Assembly: GCA_030220185.1 (NCBI GenBank)
Contig: JASPKZ010007303.1
Span: 682,001-746,000, forward strand
Length of the DNA: 64,000 bases
Reading direction: 5' to 3'
Source: Diploptera punctata
Taxonomy: Eukaryota > Arthropoda > Insecta > Blattodea > Blaberidae
Shown here: positions 52,969 through 63,346 of the stretch, piece after piece
How the letters are laid out: every line of letters starts with the position of its first letter
Numbering within the stretch: the first letter of the stretch is position 1
Notes under the pieces: generated by a model
Told to the model about the DNA's origin: nothing
Seen by the model: only the letters and a program-made list of their open reading frames with translations
Database searches by the model: none
Position numbers and translations under genes: made by a program

Positions 52969-53479
52969 TTGCATCTCATGCTTTGTAAGTTGCATATGAA
53001 ATATTCAATTACCTTACTGTGTGTTCAGCATGTGTGTGTATGTGTGTGTGTATTGACAGCCGATGAAATTAAATTCAAGATGATGAGTTTATAGCAGGAA
53101 GTGTTGTACGCGTCTGACATTATGCAGCAGAAGTGATGTCATAGGGAGAGGAAAAAAGATTGCATTGAAATGCTTTTAGAGTTTTATAGACGTTCTGTTA
53201 TGCTAACATCCGACTTCTCAAGGGACCGACCTATTGTGAATGTTTAGGAAAACACTATAAATAGCGTCCGCATACATCAAGGCGGAAGGTTCACATCTGT
53301 CTGAACTAAAAGTACCTGTAAACCATAAAACATGAATGATGTAATTTGGACGTTATACAGCTTTATACTTATTGTGTGGTAATATAATTGTAATATTGAG
53401 ACCCACCTCAGTTGCTTTTGGTTAAATACTTGTTTTAATATGATATATAATGGAGGCGTTGACATGGGAAAGGTAGTAA
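52969..53479. other. no gene; short (GT)n near 53030-53060
   Basis: Only a GTGTGTAT-type microsatellite was recognised. Confidence 0.5.
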
Positions 53480-53880
53480 GTCATCATCATCAACAACAAG
53501 GATTAAGCCCAAAGGCCTGTTCCGATCTCATTATAGGTCGAATTGATCCTTCCATCTCTTCAATGGTCTTCCCAACAATCTTCTCCCTTTTGGTTTATAA
53601 TTATACATTCTTCTTGGTATGCGCTTTTCATTCATTCGTAATACGTGCTGAAGGTAAGCATTTTGATAATATTTTATTCTTTCACAGAGATTAAATATAT
53701 TAAAATCTGTTTTTATATCTTCGTTTTTCTTTTATCGGTCCTTTGGTATCCTGCTATTGCTCTCAACATCTTCATTTCTGCAGCCTCTATTTGTTTACTA
53801 TCTGCCTTTGTTAATGTCCAGGTTTCACATCCATAGATAAGAGATGGAACTGCCAATAGTTAGTAAAATTTCAAAATAGT
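53480..53880 (-). mobile_element. LINE 3' region, (GAT)n-tailed
   Basis: TCATCATCATCAACAACAAGG, GGCCTGTTCCGATCTCATT; the minus strand encodes AEMKMLRAIAGYQRTD-like text and a YGCETW-like segment near 53820. Close to LINE-E in layout. Confidence 0.72.
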
Positions 53881-53992
53881 TTATTTTCTAGTTTTATTCA
53901 ATAAAGTAGCCTATATTTTGGTTTTAGACTGTTTTCTTAGATATGTATTTTTCCAGAACGTGTATTTTAAACAGCATTAAAAAATATAACAT

Positions 53993-54329
53993 CCATCCAT
54001 AGTACATTCTGATGTGATGCCGGCCGAAGGCAGGTCTTCAAACACTTTACTCATAGCATTTTCCAGCTATGCTTGTGGCTTTTACTAGTGAAATTGTAGG
54101 TGTGGTAGCTTCCCGTTGCTTTCCACTCCGGTGAAGGCTGATGCTGATGATGATAAGGACCATATGATTTTCGGGGACCGTTTGGGCCTTAAAGTTTTTC
54201 TGGCATTTGTCTTACAGGTGAGGAAAAACCCCGATAAAAACCTCACCCAGAAAAACTGCCCCGACCGGGGATCGAACCCGGGCCCGCTGCCTGACACGGC
54301 AGCACGCTACCTCGACACCACAGCGGTGT
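53993..54329 (-). mobile_element. SINE-3
   Basis: Complete body; head at right with B box GGTTCGATCCCCG. Extra 10-20 bases near the tail (GATGTGATGCCGG). Confidence 0.92.
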
Positions 54330-54334
54330 CAGGT

Positions 54335-54941
54335 TGTTTGTCCGCGATGGAATGCTAAACTACGGAACCGATTTTAATAAAAATTTTGCACACTGTGTGC
54401 AGTTTGATCCAACTTGAGACCTAGGGTAGTTTTATAACTAAATTTATAGTCGCATTATTTTTTTATTGCAAATTATTTGTTTATTATTTAACAAAGAGTT
54501 ATAATGATCTGTGGTTTTATACGATTCTAACAGATGGCGGTGTAAGGTACAGCTCGGATCCAAGCTCTGTGTGTTTGCTGGGGGACGTGTGGGGATTGGA
54601 GGAGGTACACTTCTCTGCTTCGCATAGTACTAACAGCTGAGTCAGCAAATTCCTTTCAGACACACGGAGTTGGGTCCCGAACTATAATTTGGTAAGGTAA
54701 TTGGTTTATTATTTAACAAAGAGAGATCCAGATGGCTGTGCTTTTTGTTGCAACCGCGAATTTCAATTGAATTACAAATATTGATTATTTTATAATTTAA
54801 GCGTGTTCAGTGTTTACTTTATTTTCAATATTAATTTCGTGAGTAAGTATTAGTTTTAAGTAATCTGGCTGAAAGACAGCATCTTAATTTAAATTTTTAA
54901 CGTATACCTTAGCCACAGCAACGCGTGGTCGGGACTTCTAG
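54335..54941 (+). mobile_element. Helitron-like element
   Basis: Near the 5' end, ATGGAATGCTAAACTACGGA and ACCGATTTTAATAAAAATTT: the actor phrase 'AACxxxxGAACCGATTTT' is usual for the 5' part of arthropod Helitrons. The 3' end is GCAACGCGTGGTCGGGACTTCTAG followed by T. Confidence 0.6.
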
Positions 54942-54965
54942 TATATATATATATATATATATATA
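54942..54965. repeat. (AT)n microsatellite
   Basis: Between a Helitron 3' end and a LINE-A 3' end. A second (AT)n at 55192-55219 lies on the other side of that LINE-A. Confidence 0.95.
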
Positions 54966-55186
54966 TACTTACTTACTTACTCACTGGCACTATCGAACCC
55001 GTAGGTTCATGGCCGCACGGACATAAGCCCTCCATACATCCCTATCCTGAGCTAATGCTTTCCAATCATTCACTGTATAATCCACTTCCCTCAAATCATA
55101 GTTAATGTTGTTCTCCCACCTCATTCTTGGTCTACCAACTGGGCGTTTTCCTTCTGGCTTTCCTACAAGAAGTTTCCATGCACGTC

Positions 55187-55192
<6 letters not shown>
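54966..55192 (-). mobile_element. LINE-A 3' end, set in (AT)n
   Basis: From (ACTT)n and ACTCACTGGCACTATCGAAC to the text for ERRAWKLLVGKPEGKRPVGR; AT dinucleotide arrays adjoin both ends, so it inserted into an AT microsatellite. Confidence 0.9.
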
Positions 55193-55222
<30 letters not shown>

Positions 55223-55392
55223 CGGAAGATAAATATAAATTATTATTCTGCATTTATAACAGTGTATTATATTATAAAATAACTCATAGGTTGACATCAT
55301 GAGATGAGATGTTGGTAGAGTGTTATTAATTTATTTTAAAGGGAGCGTATACAATTAGAAAAAATCTGTTCAGACTGTCACGGGTCAACTGT

Positions 55393-55476
55393 TCTCAGTT
55401 CTCGCCGCCGCGCCGCGGCAGTGATATCTGATATGCGGCACATCTGCTGAGGGATTCATTCTTCGGAAGAACAGGT
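55393..55476 (+). other. candidate non-coding first exon with 5' splice site
   Basis: GC-rich block (GCCGCCGCGCCGCGGCAG) in AT-rich surroundings, with an Inr-like TCAGTT at 55395 and a consensus donor ACAG/GTACGA at 55474/55475. No repeat match in this window. Weak. Confidence 0.25.
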
Positions 55477-55941
55477 ACGAACTCTTCCTTCACTTGTAAT
55501 ATTCTAAAAACTGATACAGACTAAAACGCACATGTGTGGAGCGTGTTATTTTCTAATTATTCAATGCAATGGTAGTAAAATTATCAGCTAGCTGCAGCTG
55601 TCTCAAACGTTAGAGTTTCAGATTTGTATTCTATGTAAGTGGGTTTATTCCGTAGTTTTCCTCGGTCATCAAATCAAATTCCGGGTTTTAATGTCCCTAT
55701 GGTTTTTCCATTTAATTATAATAATTATTTCCTAATATAAGCGAGAGGGGAGAGGGAGGGACTCGTGAAAAAATCGCAAGCCTAAATTAGGGCTTCTGAG
55801 CAAAATGTAATCTGTCTTATCCCATTGATGTACTCATAATCTACATCTTATGTCTTCTAAATGTATCCAAACTTTCAGAATGTTAGGTTATAGGCCAGAT
55901 TGAAGAAGAAATATCGGTAGGCCGAAAAAGTTATGGATCCA

Positions 55942-56693
55942 AATTATCATAAGGAATGCCACAAGTGGTTTCCAATTTATCTAGAGAATTTCGAAATCAA
56001 GAATGGCATTTCTTAGCATTATTCAACGAATAAAATTAAACTATTTACTCACAAATCATTACTTAAATATAGCTATTTTAAAATATTTATATGTTTAATG
56101 TAAACGGCGATGTTTGAAAAACAAATGAGAAACGATAGGTACGCTTCATCTGCTTCTTTTGTTTATCACTGCAACCAGATCATACTATTTATTGCCAAAG
56201 GAACGCAATATTGTAAAAATGGTCTCTAGTGGAGAAAAAATGAAACACATCAAACTGTATATTAATTCATTTCTGATGTCGTATGATGTAAATATGATAA
56301 TTATATTTTTCAGGACTGTTACCTGGGAAAAAATACATTTAAGAAAGTGCAAACAGTGGTTTCTTTTTTTGGTGGTATAATAAATTGCTACAAATGTTTT
56401 TATATTAACTCCTGCAAGAGCTATGTGTTGACATCTATGCACTATATATACAATCTGGTAGCCGTATTTCTTATATGCTCAGTCACTACAAAATAATGGT
56501 CAGACCTGTTCAGAATATTAAAAAGGAGGAGCTTTCTTTAATATGGTAAGTATAACACTGATAAATATTTCGTGAAACACGACTCTGGTTGTAAAACAGA
56601 AATCATTGAAACGTGATAGGTCATTGACTCCGATTTGGGGCATGAGTTAAATAGTGTAGATAAATTCACTTGTGGCATTACTTATGATAATTT
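55942..56693 (+). repeat. R2 element with both terminal inverted repeats
   Basis: Begins AAATTATCATAAGGAATGCC and ends GGCATTACTTATGATAATTT: the only copy here that keeps the outer inverted repeat at both ends. In others the right end stops at GAGTTAAATAGTC. Confidence 0.88.
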
Positions 56694-56939
56694 AAAAGTA
56701 TATATTATAGCCTTTCATTGTCTATATCAATTTCCCCTTACCTCTTTTACATCTAAAAATTCCAGCGTTTAAAATCTATTCACAATTTTTACCTATTGTT
56801 TTGACGCATTCATTTTTTCTCAGTTTTTTAATTCAAAAACATTCTGAGTCATCGTTTAGCGTTTGTAACTCTCATAAGTGAAACCCGTTTTCGGATTTTC
56901 ACAATGACCAGATGATGATCAGAATTGTAGTAGTCTCTT

Positions 56940-57860
56940 CCATAAGTGACCTAAAGTCGATGATGATAGTGTACCAGCATTTTTATACTAACACATAATC
57001 TATCCAGTTACGGATTTTACCATCAACATTAACATTACTATTTTCACGAAGATACAATTTCTCTGTTGACCTGAAAATATGTGTCTGTTTCACTTTTGCA
57101 TTAAAATATCCCAAGACAAATTTTATATAATGTCGTGAAAGACTGTTAAATATAGCCTACATTCTACTTCTTCATAGAACTCATCCTCATATTTAGAGTT
57201 AAAAAGAACATGCTATTTACCTTTTATAATTACGTACGAAATCATAATGCTAACAAAACTAACATCTCTGGTAACTCGTAGGGTCCTCCATTTGATTAAA
57301 AGCCTGTTCCGAATTCCGGTCTCGCAGCAAAATAACAAAGTTTCATGATTTCTGATGACCTCCTGGCGATCTAAACTCCTTCAAGGCAACTTCACCCAAA
57401 GTAGATTGATCTAATTCCTGTTAATATTTCTAGTGCTCCACATTGCATGTTCCTAAGAACATGTACCTATGTTTAATATTTTTCATTGATCCCCTGAAAT
57501 AGTCCCCATCCGGAATTCAGAATGGGGGACTCATTTATCTCCAAAGTTTTTTACTACAGTGGAAGGCATGCCTGAATCTCCTCTCTGTTGTATTTTTACA
57601 CGGAAAGATCGTCGCTCTTTCGTACATGTTTCCTCTTTTTGCTTGACTTATCGCATTTGAACTGTCCAGCATGGGTGATCATTCTGGTAGTAATGCTACA
57701 TTCGACATAGCTCGTGGGGTCATTCACGCACTTAGTTCTTCCACTACAAATAAGAAGAGATCTAGAAATATAAAAAAGTCTATTGTCACTCACCAGAACA
57801 TCCAGGTATTTTTCATCACTGCCGATGTCTGTCTGCAGAAAAAGGAAATTGAACAAAAAT
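56940..57860 (-). mobile_element. LINE 5' half, decayed (leader + endonuclease remnant)
   Basis: On the minus strand the leader-like text comes first (57860-57495; shares CGAAAGAGCGACGATCTTTC and CCGGA..GGGGACTA with 34100-34340), then the endonuclease remnant FVLGYFNAKVKQTHIF and NVDGKIRNWIDYVL (about 57140-56985). LGYFNAKV corresponds to the catalytic LGDFNA block with the aspartate lost. Confidence 0.6.
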
Positions 57861-58616
57861 AGGTTGTAAAATGATGTTAAGTTCTTGCAACAGCTTCAGC
57901 GGGGATGAAGCCTAGAAATTAAACTTCACCTTTCTCGTAAATTAATTGATTGACTTTTTCAAGAAATCATGTTCTTGCAAGAGTCTGTCGTAATCGCAGA
58001 CGATGCGTTGATTATGAATTAAAGAACAAGGCCGGTCATCTCACCCAGTAAAATGTTATTGCAAGCAGAGCCTATCCTAATATCTTGTGCACAATTCGTA
58101 CCAAATTATTTTATTAGTATTTCATTCCAGGTCCTTAGATGTATATTTTCCCCAATTAGGAAGATTAGACCAATTATTTGGTCACGAAGATCATTCAAAA
58201 TTGCCTTCTTTTAATGGAATTACACTGAGGATATTGTGTACCTAATTCCAGTTCCTAATATTCAAGCCCTATAAAAAATACTGCAGCCATCGCAACAGTC
58301 ACAAGGAAATACTAGAACAGATATGGCAGACAATCGATTAACGCCTTGATATTCTACGGGCAACAAGGGGGAAGGCGCATAGAAGTGCACTGAGATGGTA
58401 GGTAAATTTTTAATAATTTCCCCTTTAACCTTTAAATTTGCAAAACACTGACTGACTGACTGAATGAATAAGGCGAAGTCTAGCTTCGCCCAGTGAGCTG
58501 CGTATGTTAGAACCGACTAAGGGCTCTTTGGCAGCTAAATAGATAGTATCTATCGTTCTCTTAATCTGAGCCTACTTGGCGGCGCCAGTATTTGCGTGCC
58601 GATGGTGATGAACATT
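57861..58616. other. no recognisable feature
   Basis: No gene or repeat recognised. Confidence 0.45.
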
Positions 58617-58748
58617 GGACAGAGATTTGGATATGATGACCTGAAGTAGGGCATCTGAAACCACACTGCTTTCAAGGCGAGAGTCGGAAAACCAGCAGTG
58701 TGGAATGAGTCACGCTACTCCAGGTGAGAGCCAAATCTCTGGCTGGAT
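58617..58748. repeat. imperfect long hairpin
   Basis: CAGAGATTTGG pairs with CCAAATCTCTG, CCTGAAGTAG with CTACTCCAGG, and CCACACTGCT with AGCAGTGTGG, nested in order with similar spacing. Arms ~60 bases, ~75% paired. Could be a pre-miRNA-like hairpin or a very short foldback. Confidence 0.6.
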
Positions 58749-59017
58749 TTAATGAGAGGTAAATCAGGTAAATACTTTTTTTTACGTACAGCACGCCGCT
58801 TAGGCAAGCGTCCCATACTGCGTACCATAACATTTGCATGCAAAGATGTAAATTTATGCATCTTTCTTACATTTTAGCCATTGTCAGTGATACACGTATT
58901 CCCCAATTGTGACAGGAACAACAAGAGCTCAATTGGAGATTTAAAGCCAGCCAATATAGGCTGAAAATCTTGGAGTGCCTGTTGTGCCTGTCCGGTTATT
59001 AAGGGGTGAAATACAGG

Positions 59018-59021
<4 letters not shown>

Positions 59022-59056
<35 letters not shown>
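59022..59056. repeat. (AT)n microsatellite
   Basis: About 17 AT units, adjoining the Helitron 5' end. Confidence 0.95.
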
Positions 59057-59060
<4 letters not shown>

Positions 59061-59482
59061 CAATGTATATCTGTCTGTTTGTTCTTTATAGGCTTCTAAA
59101 CCGTTCAACCGATTTCGTGAAAATTTGTATATAGGCCCTACATGTTTTCAAATGCGGTGCGTATTAGCCGTATCTATTATGTTCTAAAATCATTAGGTGT
59201 AGGAGTTCACCTGAAACGAAAATTTTAAATCGCTCTAGCGATCGCAATTTTCGATGTTTCACAAACAAAACTCGGAATATCCTACTAAAATAAATCCAAG
59301 TATGTATTATCCTAAATACAGGAAATCCGACAGCTAGAAGTGGGGGTTATCTGAAATTTGAAATTAAAAATTTACTCTAGCAACCGCCATGTTTGGTTCG
59401 TCACAGCATGTACCATATAATTAATTAACACTCAATATTTAATTCATTTAGGCATAGCAGTACACGCCGGGTATTAGCTAGT
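59057..59482 (+). mobile_element. short Helitron-like element
   Basis: 5': ATATCTGTCTGTTTGTTC, GCTTCTAAACCGTTCAACCG, ATTTCGTGAAAATTTG. 3': TTTAGGCATAGCAGTACACG, CCGGGTATTAGCTAG then T. About 425 bp, non-autonomous. Confidence 0.7.
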
Positions 59483-60014
59483 ATTGAATAAAATAAACTA
59501 ATTGATGTATCCTATGGATACATTGCCAATTTAAGGGTTAAATGAAGAAAATAGAATTGAGAAAAACTGAACTAGTACTGTATCATTCCACTGCCAACTG
59601 CATCTAAAAATGTAATGTGTAGAAAAGTTTTATTTTGAGAAAAGGAAATAAACAATAGTGAATATTAAAGATACCCAGACAATGAAGAGTACAATGCACT
59701 AACACCATGAGAAAAATAAACACATCTAACATAAATGGCACTACTCACACACTAAACTTATTATTATAAGTGTTCTTGAGTAGTATAAGAAGTAGGCGTC
59801 ATATTTGGTGGAGGTGAAGGTGGTCAACTCAGCGCAGCAAGAGAACCTGTTACGTCACTTAATTATTATGCAAATTCCACGTGCACTTGTTTGGACAAGG
59901 TGCTTTGTTAACACGTGTCGAGATAAGAGAAAAATATTAATTCAATTTCAGCTGTCATTATTACCTAATACCACTAGTTAACGAAGTTATTTACTGTTAA
60001 TGCCTTCTTTATCG
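59483..60014. other. no gene; cluster of transcription-factor consensus sites near 59860
   Basis: No ORF or repeat. See the site cluster at 59850-59883. Confidence 0.45.
59850..59883. promoter_or_regulatory. candidate enhancer core: CRE, homeodomain, octamer, E-box
   Basis: Within 34 bases: TTACGTCA (59850-59857, CRE-like), TTAATTA (59859-59865, homeodomain), ATGCAAAT (59868-59875, perfect POU octamer) and CACGTG (59878-59883, E-box). Confidence 0.25.
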
Positions 60015-60180
60015 ACCTCGATGATCTAGAGGTTTGTTTTCTTGCCCTTAGTCCCTAGGGTTCAAACTCGGCCGGAATCAATGGATTTTTCAGGATGGTA
60101 AGATCTAAAGGGAGTTTCCTTCCGGAAGGCAATTTAAGTCCAGGATCCTAAGTCTAAAGGTTTTCGGGATCGTAAATAAT
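60015..60180 (+). mobile_element. SINE-4, diverged
   Basis: GATGATCTAGAGGTTTGTTTTCTTGCC head and B-box-like GGGTTCAAACTCG, then GGCCGGAATCAATGGATTTTTCA, matching the layout of 23055-23345. Confidence 0.6.
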
Positions 60181-60310
60181 CCGTCAGTATATTAATACAG
60201 CATCTACACAATAATACAATAATGTACAATAGGCTATATTTAGGAGATATTTCAATACCTATAATATCCAATAGCAAAAATTAAGAAAGCAAATTACTTT
60301 AATCAAATAT

Positions 60311-60610
60311 CCATCCATCCATAGTAATTCTGCCCGAAGGCAGGTCCTTCACTGCAATCATAGCATTTTCATGCTGTGCTTGCATCTTTACTAGGCAATT
60401 GTAGGTGTGGTAGCTTCCCGTTGCTTTCCACACCGGTGAAAGATGATGATGATGATAATAATGATAAAGATGATGATGGCCATATGATTTCGGGGACTGT
60501 TTGGGCCTTAAAGTTTTCCTGACATTTGTCTTACAGGTGAGGAAAAACCCCGATAAAAACCTCACCCAGGAAAACTGTCCCGACCGGGGATCGAGACCAC
60601 AGCGGTGGAC
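60311..60610 (-). mobile_element. SINE-3 with 12-bp target duplication and deleted promoter
   Basis: TTAATCAAATAT at 60299-60310 and 60611-60622. The part of the head from B box to A box (about 39 bases) is missing, with TCGA at the join. Confidence 0.93.
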
Positions 60611-60699
60611 TTAATCAAATATGTATTTTATCACCAACTAGGATTTTCAATGCAGTTCTTCAATATCGCCTATGACAACGCCCACCCGAACGTCCACAA

Positions 60700-60771
60700 A
60701 AACGACTTTTAGACTCTGCCTAGTTGAGACCGAAACAGATCAACGTTTGTCGTATATTCATGAACGGTGTA

Positions 60772-60822
<51 letters not shown>
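60700..60822 (+). mobile_element. LINE 3'-end fragment running into (AT)n
   Basis: ACTCTGCCTAGTTGAGACCG, AAACAGATCAACGTTTGTCG resembles the end of LINE-O (GAGGCCGAAACAGGTCAACA). (AT)n from 60773 to 60821. Confidence 0.6.
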
Positions 60823-60823
<1 letters not shown>

Positions 60824-61173
60824 GTCCACCGCTGTGGTCTAGGTAGCGTGCTGCCTTGTCACGCAGCGGGCCCGGGTACGATCCCCGGTCGGGACAGTTT
60901 TCTTGGGTGAGGTTTTATCGGGGTTTTTCCTCACCTGTAAGACAGATGTCAGGAAAACTTTAAGGCCCAAACGGCCCCCGAAATCATATGGCCATCATCC
61001 TTATCATTATCATCCTTACCATTATCATTATCATCTTCATCCTTCACCGGTGTGGAAAGCAACGGGAAGCTACCACACCTATACAATTCCCTAGTAAAGC
61101 TGCAAGCATAGCATGAAAATGCTATGATTGCAGTGAAGGACCTGCCTTCGGGCAAAATTTCTATGGATGGATG

Positions 61174-61175
<2 letters not shown>
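60823..61175 (+). mobile_element. SINE-3 inserted in an AT array
   Basis: Plus-strand copy: GTCCACCGCTGTGGTCTAGG, GGGTACGATCCCCGG (B box with an A for T), to ATGGATGGATGG; AT arrays on both sides (60773-60821 and 61175-61222). Confidence 0.93.
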
Positions 61176-61225
<50 letters not shown>

Positions 61226-61285
61226 ATAATTAAATGTTTAACATTGAGCAATGCAAGCTTAATATGGTATGATAAGAAAAATAAA

Positions 61286-61355
61286 TGCCTGGACGGGATT
61301 CGAACCCGGATCTCTGAGTCTATACCTCAGCGTGATATCCATTACACTACCAGGC
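61286..61355 (-). tRNA. tRNA-like unit, left arm (pseudo or SINE-type)
   Basis: 70 nt on the minus strand. GCCTGG/CCAGGC acceptor pairing, A box TAGTGTAATGG (fits TRGYNNARNNG), anticodon stem CTGAG/CTCAG with 7-base loop GTATAGA (anticodon position ATA), B box GGTTCGAATCC. T-stem has a mismatch at its base. An A34 anticodon of this type is unusual, so a functional tRNA is doubtful. Confidence 0.5.
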
Positions 61356-61461
61356 GAATCCAATTCAAACACTTATTTTTCTTATATATGTATTATATTC
61401 TCCATTATTACTAGATGTCGTGAGAACCTATATAAGAAAAATAAGTGTTTGAATTGGATTC

Positions 61462-61531
61462 GCCTGGTAGTGTAATGGATATCACGCTGAGATATAGACT
61501 CAGAGATCCGGGTTCGAATCCCGTCCAGGCA
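61462..61531 (+). tRNA. tRNA-like unit, right arm (pseudo or SINE-type)
   Basis: 70 nt, same as the left-arm unit except the anticodon loop reads ATATAGA. Both pol III boxes intact and 41 bases apart. No 3' T-run terminator immediately after; the flank is ATTTATTTTTC. Confidence 0.5.
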
Positions 61532-61551
61532 TTTATTTTTCTTATCATACC

Positions 61552-61583
<32 letters not shown>

Positions 61584-61589
61584 AGGATA

Positions 61590-61670
61590 GTGATTCACTA
61601 TTTATGATATCTGGGGTTCGATTCCCAGACAGACCGTAGGAATTTTTCCTTATATTCTTATGTTTACAAT
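61590..61670 (+). mobile_element. tRNA-derived SINE fragment
   Basis: GGATAGTGATTCACTA and B box GGGGTTCGATTCCCAGA, followed by ACCGTAGGAATTTTTCC. Family not the same as SINE-1 to SINE-4. Confidence 0.45.
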
Positions 61671-62220
61671 GGTGTGTTATTTATGTTAGCAACTCTTCTG
61701 GCGCTTCATTATCATTAATTACCCATCATATTATCGGAGTAGCGTAACTCCGCCTTCCAGGTGCCCCAACCTAAATAAATATATTAGGCAATAATTCCAC
61801 CAATATCAGGGAAGAGAGTCATAAATGTCTTAAAAATAACCTGGTAGTAACTATACCATGATATGGCAAAAATACTTTGCAAAAAATAAAATTAGGGAAG
61901 AAGGTGGTATTATGAAATGGGGTTGTAAAATGAAACAACATATTTCTGGAAAGTAGCTGTTGCCCATCTTGTATAAATCACTCTAATTGCCATTGTTGGT
62001 TTATCTTGTAACTCCTAGAAGCAGATTACTTCAGTATTATGTTGTGTACGGTTGTGAGTGCAAGTATTGTGGTTGACGCAGATCGAAACTTTTAGCAACA
62101 TAATATTCAACATTAATTCTACTCATTGTATTATTATGAGTGACGTGTTTTTTCTATTGTAAACTATTGTTAATTAATTGAACTTCAAAATGGTGTATTC
62201 TTTAATTTGTTTTTTTTTAG
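61671..62220. other. no repeat recognised; ends in strong splice-acceptor-like tract
   Basis: The last bases are TTTGTTTTTTTTTAG, a good 3' splice site, immediately before the candidate exon. Confidence 0.4.
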
Positions 62221-62573
62221 GTCGTGAATAGATCGCTAATATTAAAAATGGTGATAAGATGGAACAAGATGTTCCATAATACAACCCCTTCCTTTATTTT
62301 AAATGTCGTGATACTAAAAAGTCAGTTAGGACCTGAAAATGAAGGTCTGAGTGAAACATGGCTACAAAAATATATGATAAAGGGAATAAATACGTTCGTG
62401 GAAAAACAAACGAACAAATAAAGTGTTTGGATGTGCCTGAAGCTGTCTGCAGAAACGTCAAGAAAGATGTAGATCGGAATATTTTGATCGTAAATGAAAC
62501 ATTTGAAAGCAATAGCCTGCTCTATCGTCAGTGCCAAGTACAAAGAAGCATGCAAGAAATCTCAATGAGATGA
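62221..62573 (+). CDS. candidate exon with 71-aa ORF, unidentified
   Basis: After the acceptor at 62220, an ATG at 62358 sits in a good insect start context (GAAACATGG) and opens a 71-codon frame to a stop at 62573. Text includes KYVRGKTNEQIKCLDVPEAV and VKKDVDRNILIVNETFESNS. Two cysteines 8 residues apart followed by a basic/hydrophobic stretch faintly recall a FLYWCH-type zinc finger, but the tryptophan and both histidines are missing. An overlapping frame (62224-62421) starts nearer the acceptor. Not related to any repeat in the window. It may be host, transposon or chance. Confidence 0.3.
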
Positions 62574-62787
62574 ACTATGGGCCCAAAAACATGCGTTTCA
62601 TATTATATACAAAATATTAGTAAAGGAAGAACATTTATTTCCATTTCGTTATTTTCAATTATTATATTCAACAATTTTCTAGGACTATTGATGTTGGATC
62701 GCTTTGGCCACCAACAGGAATTTTACCTTAATCCTCTTCAAATTCCACTATTAAATACAGCTATTCCCAGATCCCATATTTTGTCAC

Positions 62788-63336
62788 TTACTTACTTACT
62801 CACTGGCACTATCGAACCCGTAGGTTCATTGCCGGGGCGGACATAAGCTCTCCATACATCCCTATCCTGAGCTAATGCTTTCCAATCATTCCCTGTATAA
62901 TCTACTTTCCTCAAATCATAGTTAATGTTGTTCTCCCACCTCATTCTTGGTCTACCAACTGGGCGTTTTCCTTCTGGCTTTCCTACAAGAAGTTTCCATG
63001 CACGTCTTTCATTCCCCATACCCGCAACATGTCCTGTCCATCGCAGTCTACGAGACTTAACTGTTCTTATTATATCTGGCTTCCTATAAAGACCATGTAG
63101 TTCATTGTTATGTAGTCTTCTCCATTCACCTGTCTGTTCATCTCTCTTTGGTCCAAAATTTTCCTAAGAACTTTATTCTCTAATACTCGTAATCTCCTTT
63201 CCTCCCTTAAAGTAAGAGTCCATGTTTCGCATTCATACAATATAACTGGTAGAATAATAGTTTTATATATTTTCAGCTTAACGTTTTTTGAAAGGAGTTG
63301 GGACATCAAAAGTCTCTGCAATGCATAATAGCATGC
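62788..63336 (-). mobile_element. LINE-A with 10-bp target duplication
   Basis: ATTTTGTCAC at 62778-62787 and 63337-63346. The tail is (ACTT)n at the left. Frames 62792-63019 (RRAWKLLVGKPEGKRPVGRP) and 63070-63321 (KNVKLKIYKTIILPVILYEC) are joined in intact copies; here a small frameshift near 63040-63160 breaks them (QREMNRQVNG instead of RDEQTGE). Very close to the copy at 511. Confidence 0.95.
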
Positions 63337-63346
63337 ATTTTGTCAC

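Larger units (their letters stand above)
61265..61552. repeat. foldback with a tRNA-like unit in each ~124-bp arm
   Basis: The left arm 61265 to about 61388 and right arm about 61428 to 61552 are near-perfect inverse copies from GGTATGATAAGAAAAATAAA outside to CACTTATTTTTCTTATATA inside. Loop ~39 bases. Each arm contains one tRNA-like unit, oriented outward. Confidence 0.93.
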
